From positions 62,001-126,000 of the forward strand of contig NZ_JACIHE010000009.1 in the NCBI RefSeq assembly GCF_014198245.1: a stretch of DNA of 64,000 nucleotides, in the 5' to 3' direction. Made by a program: the position numbers and the translations under genes. Below are positions 1 to 10,121 of the stretch, piece after piece; the stretch's first letter is position 1; every line of letters starts with the position of its first letter. The DNA comes from Bradyrhizobium sp. cir1 (GTDB lineage Bacteria > Pseudomonadota > Alphaproteobacteria > Rhizobiales > Xanthobacteraceae). Under the pieces are notes generated by a model. The model saw only the letters and a list, made by a program, of their open reading frames with translations. It did no database searches and was not told the origin of the DNA.

Positions 1-645
1 CGCAAAGCCGATTTCGTGGGTGACGACCAGCATGGTCATGCCGATATCGGCGAGCGTGCGCAGCACGGCGAGCACCTCGCCGACCAGCTCCGGATCGAGC
101 GCCGAGGTGGGCTCGTCGAACAGCATCAGGGCCGGATCCATGGCCAGCGCGCGGGCGATGGCCACCCGCTGCTTCTGGCCTCCGGAGAGCGCGTGCGGAT
201 GGCGATCCATCCGGTCGGCAAGACCAAGCCGCATCAGCAGCTCCGCACCGCGCCGCGTCGCTTCGTCCCGCGACCGGCCGAGCACCACGGTCTGCGGCCG
301 AACCACGTTTTCCAGTGCCGTCATGTGCGGCCAGAGGTGGAATTGCTGGAAGACGATGCCGACTTGCGGACGCAGCGCGTCGATCTGCCGGCGGCTGTGG
401 CGGCGTACCACGCCACCCGGCATCAATTCGCGCCCCAACGGCTTGCCCGCCACCTCGATGAAGCCATCGTCGGGTTGCTCGAGCCAGGTCAGACAGCGCA
501 ACAGGGTGCTCTTGCCGCATCCGCTCGGGCCGATCAGCGCGACGATCTGCCCCGCATGGACGTCGAGATACACCTGGTCGAGCGTGGTGACGCCGTGAAA
601 GCGCTTGGTCAGGTTGGAGACACGGAGGACGGGCACAGCGCTCAT
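1..645 (-). CDS. Polar amino-acid ABC transporter ATP-binding protein, 3' end cut by window edge
   Basis: This is the cytoplasmic ATPase of an amino-acid-type importer (GlnQ/HisP class) and it powers the two permeases encoded just upstream. 215 codons are visible. They include Walker A GPSGCGKST at residues 39-47, the Q-loop near 100, signature LSGGQKQR at 153-160, Walker B LMLFDEPT at 173-180, the SALD D-loop and the switch histidine at 210. Only some 25-30 C-terminal residues should lie beyond position 1. The start ATG (643-645) shares one base with the stop of the permease gene, so translation is probably coupled. The substrate cannot be read from the ATPase. Confidence 0.95.
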   Translation of the reverse strand, partial: MSAVPVLRVSNLTKRFHGVTTLDQVYLDVHAGQIVALIGPSGCGKSTLLRCLTWLEQPDDGFIEVAGKPLGRELMPGGVVRRHSRRQIDALRPQVGIVFQQFHLWPHMTALENVVRPQTVVLGRSRDEATRRGAELLMRLGLADRMDRHPHALSGGQKQRVAIARALAMDPALMLFDEPTSALDPELVGEVLAVLRTLADIGMTMLVVTHEIGFA

Positions 646-1364
646 CACGTCCTCCTGGCCACCAGCGAGAGATAGCGGTCGGCGATCCGGTTGCGGCTCA
701 CGGCCTCGGCCTGCACGGCCCCGACCCGGCGTTCCAGCCGCCGCGATGCCTCCGCGATGGCGGCCGCGATCAGCCAGTAGATCGAGGCCACGGCCGCAAA
801 CACCTCGAAGGGAGCGAAGGTGTTTCCCTGCACCACGAGGCTCTGATAGGTGAGCTCCGGCACCGTGATGGAGGACAGGACGGCCGACTCCTTCATCATG
901 GTCAGCGTCATGTTCGTGGACGGCGGCACCAGGGCGCGCAGGATCTGCGGCGCCACCACATGCCACATCGCGTTCGCCGGCGACATGCCGATGGCGCGCG
1001 CGCTTTCGAACTGGCCGCGCGGCAAGGCGAGAATCGCAGCACGCACGATCTCGGCATAATAGGCGCTGGCGAACAGCGCGAGTGCCACGGTCCCGACCAG
1101 GGTCGCCGGCAGCCGGATGCCCCAAAACGGCAGGCCGTAATAGACGACAAAGAGAATGATGATGAAGGGAATGTTGCGCAGGATCTCGACATAGAAGCCG
1201 GCGACGAGCCGCGGCAGCCAGCCCGGCGTCAGCGCGATCAAGGCGACCGCAATTCCCGCGGCATAGCCCAGCAGCAGGGCTGCAACCGACACCTGGAGGG
1301 TCAGCCACGCACCTTGCAGGAGCAGCGGCCAATAGTCGACCAGTATGGCGGGATCGAAGTGCAT
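645..1364 (-). CDS. Amino-acid ABC transporter permease (HisM/GltK type)
   Basis: This 239-residue inner-membrane permease has about five hydrophobic segments. It belongs to the polar amino-acid family: the EILRNIPFIIILFVVYYGLPF stretch near residue 60 is the typical R-x-P-x-x-x-x-L-F motif, and the EAA coupling loop reads ESARAIGMSPANAMWHVVAP. It would pair with the permease at 1369-2028 as a heterodimer. The gene ends in a one-base overlap with the ATPase start and begins 4 bases after the other permease's stop, so it sits inside one minus-strand operon. Confidence 0.93.
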   Translation of the reverse strand: MHFDPAILVDYWPLLLQGAWLTLQVSVAALLLGYAAGIAVALIALTPGWLPRLVAGFYVEILRNIPFIIILFVVYYGLPFWGIRLPATLVGTVALALFASAYYAEIVRAAILALPRGQFESARAIGMSPANAMWHVVAPQILRALVPPSTNMTLTMMKESAVLSSITVPELTYQSLVVQGNTFAPFEVFAAVASIYWLIAAAIAEASRRLERRVGAVQAEAVSRNRIADRYLSLVARRT

Positions 1365-1368
1365 CGCG

Positions 1369-2028
1369 CTAGGCTCGTGCCGCGGCGAAGCGTCTCTCCG
1401 CCAGCCTGCCGGACAGGCTGATGGCGAGATTGATGACGAGGAACACGAGCGCCGAACCGATCATGGTCTCGAACGGCCGATAGCTGGAGCTCGCGATCTG
1501 CTGCGACGTGCGTAGCACGTCGACGACGGTGATGACCGACAGAAGCGCGGTGCCCTTCACGACGATCGTCGCCTCGTTGATCAGCACCGGCACGATGCGC
1601 CGGAACAGCTGGGGCAGCACGACCTTGAGCCAGATGGCATGCGGCGGCAGTCCGAGCGCCGTCGAGGCCTCGATCTGACCAGCGTCGATGGTGGCAAGGC
1701 CGCCGCGCATGCTCTCGCTGACGAACACCATGCTGTTGAAGGCGATGGCCGAGACGCCGGCCACTTCGGGCGAGAGGTCGAGACCGACCGCCGGAAGCAC
1801 GTAATAGGCGATGAAGATCTGGATCAGGAGCGGCGTGCCACGCACGAAACTGATGACGACGGCGATGCACGCATTGACGGCGGCGATCTTCCGGGAACGG
1901 ACGATCGTCAACGCGGTGCCGAGCACAAGAGCCAGCAGCATGATGATGACCGCCAGCCGCAGGTTCACGGCCGCAGCGCTGATCAGACGGGGCAGGATCG
2001 ACAACAGATAATCGAGCTTGAAGCCCAT
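1369..2028 (-). CDS. Amino-acid ABC transporter permease
   Basis: This 219-residue membrane protein is the second permease of the importer. It starts with an amphipathic MGFKLDYLLSILPRL segment and has several transmembrane helices. It shows the family motif RGTPLLIQIFIAYYVLP near residue 88, and an EAA loop IEASTALGLPPHAIWLKVVLP near 140. It lies 63 bases downstream of the binding-protein gene and 4 bases upstream of the next permease. The neighbouring ureohydrolase suggests a basic or guanidino substrate, but that is inference from context. Confidence 0.93.
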   Translation of the reverse strand: MGFKLDYLLSILPRLISAAAVNLRLAVIIMLLALVLGTALTIVRSRKIAAVNACIAVVISFVRGTPLLIQIFIAYYVLPAVGLDLSPEVAGVSAIAFNSMVFVSESMRGGLATIDAGQIEASTALGLPPHAIWLKVVLPQLFRRIVPVLINEATIVVKGTALLSVITVVDVLRTSQQIASSSYRPFETMIGSALVFLVINLAISLSGRLAERRFAAARA

Positions 2029-2091
2029 GATACGGGCCTTTCCTGTCGGAAGATGCCTGGTCCCGCCGTTACCCTTTGGTCGTCGCGCCGG

Positions 2092-2949
2092 CTACATGGC
2101 CCCGGGCGGCAGATAGTCCTTGTCCGGGATCGTCATCTCGAAGCCGAACCACTTCTTCTGAAGCGCCGCGAGGCGTCCGTCGTCGCGCATCTTGCGGATC
2201 ACCCCGGAAATGGCGTCGCGCAGATCCTTGTCGTCAGGCCGCGTCACCCAGGCGAGATAGGGGTGTACGCCGTCCTGAGGGATCGGCGCCATCAGCTCGA
2301 AGACGTCGGACTTGTCCTTGACCAGCGCAGCAAGACTCGGCAGCGGCTGGAGCACGGCGTCGACCTCGCCATTCGCAAGCGCCACGTAGCTCTCGGGGTA
2401 GGCGGTGAAGAGCTTCAGCTCCTTGAAGCCCGTGCCGCCCGCGGCCTTCAGCCTGGCATCGAGCGCACGCGCAACCGGTTCGGTCGACGAGGCCAACTGG
2501 GTTGCGACCACCTTGCCGTTGAGGTCTTCCACCTTGGCGATCTTGTCGCCCTTGCGCTTCATGGCGTAAGGCAAACCGTCGGCGATCGGCATGGTGTAGG
2601 CGTAACGCTTGGCGCGCTCCGCATTGATGCCGACCGTGGTGGCGACAAAATCGAACTTGCCGGCCAGCACACCCGGCAGGATGCCCTGCCAGGGCAGATC
2701 GAGCTGGTTCAGCTTCTTGACACCGAGCCCCTTGACCACCTCGGCGAGGATGTCGGATCCATAGCCGATGATCTTGCCGTCCTTGACGAATTCGAACGGC
2801 GGAAAGGCAGCCTCCGTGCCGACCGTCAATTCGCCGGTTCGCTTGATCTTGCCCAGCGTCGTCTCGGCGAAGGCTGGCCGGCTCACGACCAGCGCGAGGC
2901 AGGCAGTGCCGGCCAGGATGCCGAATATCGTGCGATTGGTCTTCCGCAT
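2092..2949 (-). CDS. Periplasmic amino-acid-type binding protein of the ABC importer
   Basis: This family-3 solute-binding protein (285 residues from the chosen start) delivers substrate to the two permeases. MRKTNRT followed by a hydrophobic core and SRPAFA|ET forms a Sec signal peptide of about 28 residues. The mature protein begins KIKRTGELTVGTEAAFPPFEF, which is the usual first strand of the family, and later has the DAVLQPLPSLAALVK hinge region. The start at 2949 is preferred over an upstream ATG at 2985 because GAGGGATCAGCC gives a good ribosome site directly before it and the signal peptide begins there. The C-terminus IPDKDYLPPGAM is short and polar. Confidence 0.92.
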   Translation of the reverse strand: MRKTNRTIFGILAGTACLALVVSRPAFAETTLGKIKRTGELTVGTEAAFPPFEFVKDGKIIGYGSDILAEVVKGLGVKKLNQLDLPWQGILPGVLAGKFDFVATTVGINAERAKRYAYTMPIADGLPYAMKRKGDKIAKVEDLNGKVVATQLASSTEPVARALDARLKAAGGTGFKELKLFTAYPESYVALANGEVDAVLQPLPSLAALVKDKSDVFELMAPIPQDGVHPYLAWVTRPDDKDLRDAISGVIRKMRDDGRLAALQKKWFGFEMTIPDKDYLPPGAM

Positions 2950-2994
2950 GGCTGATCCCTCTATTTGTCTGTGGTCGCAAAGCATGCCGGCGCC

Positions 2995-3960
2995 TCAGGC
3001 GGGCGGCGCGTCGAAATAATTCGCCCTCACCGCCGCGCCGATCAGATTCACGATCAGGCGGCCGACCGTGATGCAGGTGATCATGTTGACGTCGATGGAT
3101 GGCGTGATCTCCACGACGTCCATGCCGACCACGCGCCCCTTGCGCACGAGGCCATGGATGAGTTTGCGGACTTGATGGAAGGTGAGGCCGCCCGGCGCCG
3201 GCCCCTCGACGGCAGGCATCACGCTGGGATCGAGGCCATCGGCGTCGATCGTGATGTAATACTGGCCGCCCTCCGGAATCCGCTCGAGCACCGACTCCAT
3301 GCCCTTGTCGTGCACCTCGAAGGCCGGGATGATGTTGGAGCCGTAGGCTGCCGCCGCCTCGACCTCTTCGGGCCGCGCGCTGCCCGACGAGCGAATGCCG
3401 ATCTGAAAGATCTCGCCGATATGGGGCATCTCGGAGGCCCGCCGGATCGGACTCGAGAGGCCGTCGCGAACGCCATTCACCTCGTCGCGCCAGTCGATAT
3501 GGGCATCGACCTGAACCAGTGTGATCGGGCCGTGGCCCTTGAAGGCGCGCAGGATCGGGATCGGAATGCCATGGTCGCCGCCGATCGTGATGGGCATGGC
3601 GCCGGCGGCAAGGATCTTGCTTACCGCTTGTTCGGCCCGAGCAGAGTGGCTGCGGAGATCGGTCATGTCGGCAGGCACGTTGCCGACATCGACCACTTTC
3701 AAAGCGCGTCCGCCGTAGATCGGGCCACCGACGTCGAAATCGTAGCGCTCCAGGCTGCGACAGATGCGATCGGTGACCGAACGGACGGCATCGGGTGCCT
3801 TCGACTGGTCGTTGGTGATCGCGGCGGCATCGTAGGCGCTGCCGTAGGGAATGCCGAGGATGGCAATGTGTGCGTCGAGAGCGTCGAGATCGGTGCAGAT
3901 TGGCGACCAGAGCAGGCTCTGGTGCTTGAGAGAAGGCGGCACCGTCAGGGGCAAAGCCAT
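2995..3960 (-). CDS. Agmatinase/guanidino-acid ureohydrolase family enzyme
   Basis: This 321-residue binuclear-metal ureohydrolase (arginase/agmatinase superfamily) would hydrolyse a guanidino compound to urea and an amine. All six metal ligands are present: His130 in GGDHG, Asp152/His154/Asp156 in DAHID, and Asp239/Asp241 in TIDADGLDP. The usual substrate-site HG of the agmatinase motif (S-H-G-T-P-F) is replaced by Ser169-Ser170 in DGLSSPIRRA, so agmatine itself is doubtful. 4-Guanidinobutyrate, 3-guanidinopropionate or guanidine are alternatives. GGAGG sits 4 bases before the ATG. It leads an operon with the ABC importer genes and is divergent from a LysR gene, the arrangement known for guanidino-acid catabolism in pseudomonads. 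Confidence 0.88.
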   Translation of the reverse strand: MALPLTVPPSLKHQSLLWSPICTDLDALDAHIAILGIPYGSAYDAAAITNDQSKAPDAVRSVTDRICRSLERYDFDVGGPIYGGRALKVVDVGNVPADMTDLRSHSARAEQAVSKILAAGAMPITIGGDHGIPIPILRAFKGHGPITLVQVDAHIDWRDEVNGVRDGLSSPIRRASEMPHIGEIFQIGIRSSGSARPEEVEAAAAYGSNIIPAFEVHDKGMESVLERIPEGGQYYITIDADGLDPSVMPAVEGPAPGGLTFHQVRKLIHGLVRKGRVVGMDVVEITPSIDVNMITCITVGRLIVNLIGAAVRANYFDAPPA

Positions 3961-3989
3961 ACGTCCTCCAGATCACAGCAGGTTGGTCT

Positions 3990-4006
3990 TGCCGAACAAA
4001 TCGGCA
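3990..4006. promoter_or_regulatory. Candidate LysR operator between ureohydrolase and LysR genes
   Basis: TGCCGA-ACAAA-TCGGCA is a perfect inverted repeat (6-base arms, 5-base spacer) in the 159-base divergent intergenic region 3961-4119. LysR-type regulators bind dyads of this size in shared promoter regions. It lies about 30 bases upstream of the ureohydrolase start and 114 bases upstream of the LysR start. The dyad is seen; the regulator assignment is inference. Confidence 0.5.
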
Positions 4007-4119
4007 TCTGGCCGCCGGGCGATCGGTCTGCGCATTGCCCGGATGTTCAGCGACGGTAACGCGGACCGGACGGCGGGCGGAATGACGTTTCCCGAAACCA
4101 TGCTTGCAGGAACCGCAAC

Positions 4120-5031
4120 ATGAAGCACGTCCCACCGGCGCCCGTTCCGCCGCTCACCGAGAGCGATCTCAGATTGCTGCGCATCTTCCGCGCCGTCGCC
4201 GAAGCGGGCGGGCTAACCGCGGCGGAGGCCCAGCTCGGGATGGAGCGATCGACCATCAGCCGGCATCTGCTCGCGCTGGAAACGCGCCTCGGCAGCAGGC
4301 TGTGCTTTCGCGGCCCTTCCGGGTTCGAGCTGACCGATTTCGGCCACCGGGCCCTGCTCGCCAGCATCGTGGCCTGCGACGCGCTCGAAATGGTGCATCA
4401 CGAGCTCAATCTGGCCAGGAACATCCTCTCGGGCGAACTGAAGATCGGCATCGCCGACAACTGCCTGTCCAATCCGCAGTGCCGGTTAGCGGGCACGCTG
4501 GCCCGGTTTCGCGCCGCCGCCCCCGACGTCACCCTGAACGTTGCGATCGGCCTGCCGGGCGCGCTCGTCGAGGACGTGCTGGAGCGGCGACTGCATCTTG
4601 CGATCAGCGGCCAGCCCGCCATCAACAGCAAGCTCGAATACGTCTCGCTGTTCACCGAGGAGTTCCGGCTCTACACGGCGGCCGCCAGGCCGCTTGCGCT
4701 CGACGACTTGCGCGACGGCGTGGTTCTGGTGACGCGGACAAACGATCGACGCACGCAAAATCTCGCGCGACGGCTTCACATCAAGCAACATGCCGTCGCC
4801 TTCGGGCTGGAGGCGGTCGCGACAATGCTGGTCGGCGGCGGCTTCGTCGGCTTCCTGCCGACACATTATGTCGAGATGCTGAGACCGATCCATCAATTAG
4901 CGGAGGTCGCGGGCGCCGAGGCGTTCCGCTACACGACCCAGTTCTCGCTGATCTCGGCGATCAATCGTCCCCTGCCGCCGAGCGGCCGGCTGCTGACCAG
5001 ATTACTGACCGATCCACAGAGCGCGAGCTGA
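4120..5031 (+). CDS. LysR-family transcriptional regulator
   Basis: This 303-residue regulator has an N-terminal winged helix-turn-helix (ESDLRLLRIFRAVAEAGGLT, then AEAQLGMERSTISRHLLALE, about residues 10-70). An effector-binding domain of the type-2 periplasmic fold follows from about residue 95. It is transcribed away from the ureohydrolase-ABC operon and probably controls it in response to the guanidino substrate or product, while also regulating itself. The start follows a purine-rich stretch (GCAGGAACCGCAAC). The gene ends inside a terminator-like hairpin. Confidence 0.92.
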   Translation: MKHVPPAPVPPLTESDLRLLRIFRAVAEAGGLTAAEAQLGMERSTISRHLLALETRLGSRLCFRGPSGFELTDFGHRALLASIVACDALEMVHHELNLARNILSGELKIGIADNCLSNPQCRLAGTLARFRAAAPDVTLNVAIGLPGALVEDVLERRLHLAISGQPAINSKLEYVSLFTEEFRLYTAAARPLALDDLRDGVVLVTRTNDRRTQNLARRLHIKQHAVAFGLEAVATMLVGGGFVGFLPTHYVEMLRPIHQLAEVAGAEAFRYTTQFSLISAINRPLPPSGRLLTRLLTDPQSAS

Positions 5032-5044
5032 GGCGTCGCGCTCT
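5018..5044. terminator. Bidirectional terminator-like hairpin between convergent genes
   Basis: AGAGCGCGA and TCGCGCTCT form a perfect 9-bp stem around a 9-base loop, spanning the LysR stop codon (5029-5031). A pyrimidine-rich CTTCTTTC follows on the plus strand. The downstream gene on the minus strand ends at 5056, so the hairpin sits between convergent transcripts and could stop both. Confidence 0.55.
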
Positions 5045-5055
5045 GTCGTCTTCTT

Positions 5056-6924
<1,869 letters not shown>

Positions 6925-6933
6925 GCGAAAACC

Positions 6934-7860
6934 CTAGTAGCCGCGATCACGGTCGACACGTCCCGGCAAGGCCTCGCCGCGGCGGTGACGCGCGATGGTA
7001 TCGAGCACGTAATCGACCGCCGTTTCCGGCTTCGTCGTGCTGGCGATGTGCGGCGTCAGGAGAATGCGCGGATGGCTCCAGAACGGATGGCCTGCAGGCA
7101 GCGGCTCGGGCTCGGAGACGTCGAGCACGGCAGCCGACAGCCCCCCGCTGTCCAGCGCCGCGATGAGATCAGCCTCGACCAGATGCCCGCCCCGCCCGAC
7201 ATTGAGCAGCCGCGCCCCACGCGGCAGGCGCGCGAACATTTTTGCGTTGAGGATGCCGCGCGTCTCCGAGGTCAGCGGCAGCAGACAGACCAGAATGTCG
7301 GTCTGCCCCAGGAAATCCGGCAAGGCGTCCGCGCCCGCATAACAGGTGACGCCGTCGATCTCGCGCGGCGAGCGGTTCCAGCCGAGCAGAGAGAAACCGA
7401 ACGATTTGAGCCGTTCGAGCACGGCCTGACCGAGCAGGCCGAGGCCCATCACGCCGACACGCCGCTCGCTCGTGTACGTCGCCGGAAGCTCGCGCCAGAC
7501 TTGATCGCGCTGCTGGGCGATGAACTGCACGAGATCGCGATGCAGCGCCAGCACCGACATGCAGGCATATTCGACCATGCGATCGGTGATGCCGGGCTCC
7601 ATCATGCGGACCAGCGGAACATGCGGCGGCAACTTGGTGATGTCGAACTGATCGACGCCGGCACCGACCGAGAAGACCAGCTCGAGATTGGGGAACGTCG
7701 CCGCGATGTTATCAGGGGGCACCCAGGTCACGAGATAGCGCACCTGCGCGGGATCGCCGATGTCGGGCCAGAGCCGGAACGGCATGTCGGGCGCGCGCTC
7801 CGCGAAGAAGCGAGCCCACTCCGCGCCGCGCGCCACGTTGGCCTTGTAGAGAACCGTCAT
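6934..7860 (-). CDS. D-2-hydroxyacid dehydrogenase, glyoxylate/hydroxypyruvate reductase A type
   Basis: This 308-residue NAD(P)-dependent oxidoreductase would interconvert 2-oxoacids and 2-hydroxyacids in the cytoplasm. The nucleotide fold shows GVMGLGLLGQAVLERLKSFG near residue 137. The catalytic triad of the family is present as Arg in NVGRGGHLVEADL, Glu in DVSEPEPLP and His in LTPHIAS. Short length and the WNRSPREIDGV segment place it with the GhrA branch. It lies between an amine/amino-acid oxidase gene (13 bases upstream) and the transporter ATPase, so it may reduce the oxoacid that the oxidase makes. Confidence 0.88.
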   Translation of the reverse strand: MTVLYKANVARGAEWARFFAERAPDMPFRLWPDIGDPAQVRYLVTWVPPDNIAATFPNLELVFSVGAGVDQFDITKLPPHVPLVRMMEPGITDRMVEYACMSVLALHRDLVQFIAQQRDQVWRELPATYTSERRVGVMGLGLLGQAVLERLKSFGFSLLGWNRSPREIDGVTCYAGADALPDFLGQTDILVCLLPLTSETRGILNAKMFARLPRGARLLNVGRGGHLVEADLIAALDSGGLSAAVLDVSEPEPLPAGHPFWSHPRILLTPHIASTTKPETAVDYVLDTIARHRRGEALPGRVDRDRGY

Positions 7861-7873
7861 GTCACGCGCATCC

Positions 7874-9202
7874 TCAAAACGGGCTGACCGGCGCGAGCCG
7901 GCGACCGTCGATCATGCGCTTGTGGCTGTAGGCCGCAGGATCGACCAGCGGCGTCGAGCCGGTCACGATATCGGCGGCGAGCTTGCCGGCCGCCGGGCCA
8001 ATGCCAAAGCCATGGCCGGAGAAGCCGGTCGCGAGGAAGAAGCCCGGCAGCGCATCGACCGGCGAGATCACGGGAATGGTGTCCGGCGTGCAGTCGATCG
8101 TGCCGCCCCAGGCTTCCGCAACCTCGATGTCCTTGAGCTCGGGGTTGGACTTGATCAGCGCTGCCAGCGCCGAATTGACCAGCGACATGTCGGGCGCGGG
8201 ATCACGTACACGCTCGGTCTCGAACGGCGACGGCTTATCAAAACTCCAATTCGTGCCGCGCATGAGCTGGTCGAAGAACGACTTGCCGAACGACATCTTC
8301 AATCCGTTGCGGCGATGCAAATAGGTCGGCCAGAACGTCCAGGCGTACCGCAGCAGATCGGGCGACAGCTCGACCGTGCCGCGGTTGCGCAGCGCCAGCG
8401 TGAAGCCGCCGTCGAGGCGGCGGCGGATGCAGTAGAAGTCGGTGCCGAGCGCGCCCAAGGTGATCTCCGGCGCCGGCGTGGTCCGGCATGCGGTGGCATT
8501 GACGAGGCCGATCGGCAGCTCGATGCCGTGACGGCGGCAGAACAGCGATGACCATGCGCCGCCCGACAGCAGCACGGACTGGGTGCGAATGGTGCCCTTC
8601 TCGGTGACGACGGCGCTGACCCGGCCGCCGGTCGTTTCCAGCCCGCGCGCGGCGCAGCCCTGATGAATGGTCACGCCGTGCTTGCGCGCGGCGGTGGCGA
8701 GCGCGGGCACGGCCATCGACGGCTCGGCGCGGCCATCGCTCGGCGTGTGCAGGCCGCCGACCCATTTGTCGGCATTGCCCGGCATGCGCTCGGCGACCTC
8801 GGCCGGCGTCAGCACGGTGGAGTGGACCTGCTGCTCGCGCGCGATCGCGGCCCAGCGCTCCCAGCCGGCCAGCTCGTCCTTGCTCTTGGTGAGGAACAAT
8901 ACGCCGGTGCGGCGGAAGCCGGCATCGACGCCGGCGTCGTTCTGCATGTCCTCCCACAGCCGCAGCGCCTCGCGGGCAAGCGGGATTTCCTCACGTGCGC
9001 GGCCCTGCTGGCGGCACCAGCCCCAATTGCGGCTCGACTGCTCGCCGCCGACATGACCCTTCTCGACGAGGGCGACGGAATGGCCCTTCTTCGCCAGATG
9101 ATAGGCCGCGGACACGCCGATCACGCCGCCGCCGATGACGACGACGTCCACCTGCGCCGGCAGGCGTTCGTCGCTATTTATACGGTTGAGCGGCGGGGAC
9201 AT
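7874..9202 (-). CDS. FAD-dependent amino-acid/amine oxidoreductase (DAO family)
   Basis: This 442-residue flavoprotein of the D-amino-acid oxidase/sarcosine oxidase/glycine oxidase fold has FAD-binding GGGVIGVSAAYHLAKKG at about residues 24-40. Its C-terminal FAD contact reads DALPGFFLATGFSGHGFGIG (about residues 390-410). No signal peptide is present, so it acts inside the cell on imported substrate. AGGAG lies 8 bases before the ATG. Its position between permease and reductase genes of one operon indicates it oxidises the transported compound, likely an N-substituted or D-amino acid. The substrate cannot be read from sequence. Confidence 0.88.
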   Translation of the reverse strand: MSPPLNRINSDERLPAQVDVVVIGGGVIGVSAAYHLAKKGHSVALVEKGHVGGEQSSRNWGWCRQQGRAREEIPLAREALRLWEDMQNDAGVDAGFRRTGVLFLTKSKDELAGWERWAAIAREQQVHSTVLTPAEVAERMPGNADKWVGGLHTPSDGRAEPSMAVPALATAARKHGVTIHQGCAARGLETTGGRVSAVVTEKGTIRTQSVLLSGGAWSSLFCRRHGIELPIGLVNATACRTTPAPEITLGALGTDFYCIRRRLDGGFTLALRNRGTVELSPDLLRYAWTFWPTYLHRRNGLKMSFGKSFFDQLMRGTNWSFDKPSPFETERVRDPAPDMSLVNSALAALIKSNPELKDIEVAEAWGGTIDCTPDTIPVISPVDALPGFFLATGFSGHGFGIGPAAGKLAADIVTGSTPLVDPAAYSHKRMIDGRRLAPVSPF

Positions 9203-9242
9203 GGGGCACTCCTGGCATTCATTTCGGTCGAGTTCTTGCTCG

Positions 9243-10118
9243 TCATGGGATGTTCATCCGCGGATCGAGCGCATCGCGCAGCCCGTCGCCGAGGAAATTG
9301 AAGCTGGTCACCGCGAGCGTGATGGCGACGCCCGGCACGATCGCGAGCCAGGGCGCGCTGGTGAGATAGATCTGCGCGTTGTTGAGCATGTTGCCCCAGC
9401 TCGCGGCCGGCGGCTGGATGCCGAAGCCGAGATAGCTGACATAGGATTCGAGCAGGATCGCCTTGGCGACGTTCAGCGTCGCCGCCACCACGATCGGCGC
9501 GATCGCATTGGGTACGAGCTCGCGGAACATGATGCGCAGGTTCGACGACCCGAAGGCGAGCGCCGCCACGGCAAACTCGCGCTCGCGCAGCGATCGCACC
9601 TGGGCTTCGACGACACGGGCAACGGCCATCCAGGCGGTGGCCGCGATCAGCACGGTGGTGGTGACGAGGCCGGGCTCGGTGAGCGCCGCGAGCGCGAGCA
9701 GGAGGAAGATGGTCGGAAAGCACAGCACGGCATCGACAAGCCGCATCAGGACCGCGCCGACGGCGCCGCCATAGAAGCCGGCGAACGCGCCAACCATGAT
9801 ACCGATCGCCATCGCCATCACCATCGCGACGATGCCGATCGAGAGCGAGACGCGCCCGCCCATCATCAGCCGCGCCAGCACGTCGCGACCGAGCTCGTCG
9901 GTGCCGAGGATATGCGCGCCCGACAGCGGCGGCGCGAACCGCTTCATGATGTCGATATAGGTGTCGTCGAACGGCAGGAGATAGGGACCGAGCGCCGAGC
10001 CGAGGACGAGGACGAGAATGATCACCGCGCCCGCAAGCGCAAGACGATGACGGCAAAAGCGCCGCCACGCGGCCTGACCGGGCGTGCGCTGGACAGTGGA
10101 GAGGACCGCAGTCGCCAT
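9243..10118 (-). CDS. Peptide-type ABC transporter permease (DppC type)
   Basis: This 291-residue inner-membrane permease has an N-terminal helix (LALAGAVIILVLVLGSALGPYL) followed by a periplasmic segment with HILGTDELGRDVLARLMMGGR, the hallmark of DppC/OppC proteins. Several further helices follow, with the EAA loop RSLREREFAVAALAFGSSNLRI. It begins 3 bases after the DppB-type gene stops, so the two are co-translated partners. It ends 40 bases before the oxidase gene. Confidence 0.94.
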   Translation of the reverse strand: MATAVLSTVQRTPGQAAWRRFCRHRLALAGAVIILVLVLGSALGPYLLPFDDTYIDIMKRFAPPLSGAHILGTDELGRDVLARLMMGGRVSLSIGIVAMVMAMAIGIMVGAFAGFYGGAVGAVLMRLVDAVLCFPTIFLLLALAALTEPGLVTTTVLIAATAWMAVARVVEAQVRSLREREFAVAALAFGSSNLRIMFRELVPNAIAPIVVAATLNVAKAILLESYVSYLGFGIQPPAASWGNMLNNAQIYLTSAPWLAIVPGVAITLAVTSFNFLGDGLRDALDPRMNIP

Positions 10119-10121
10119 CGC

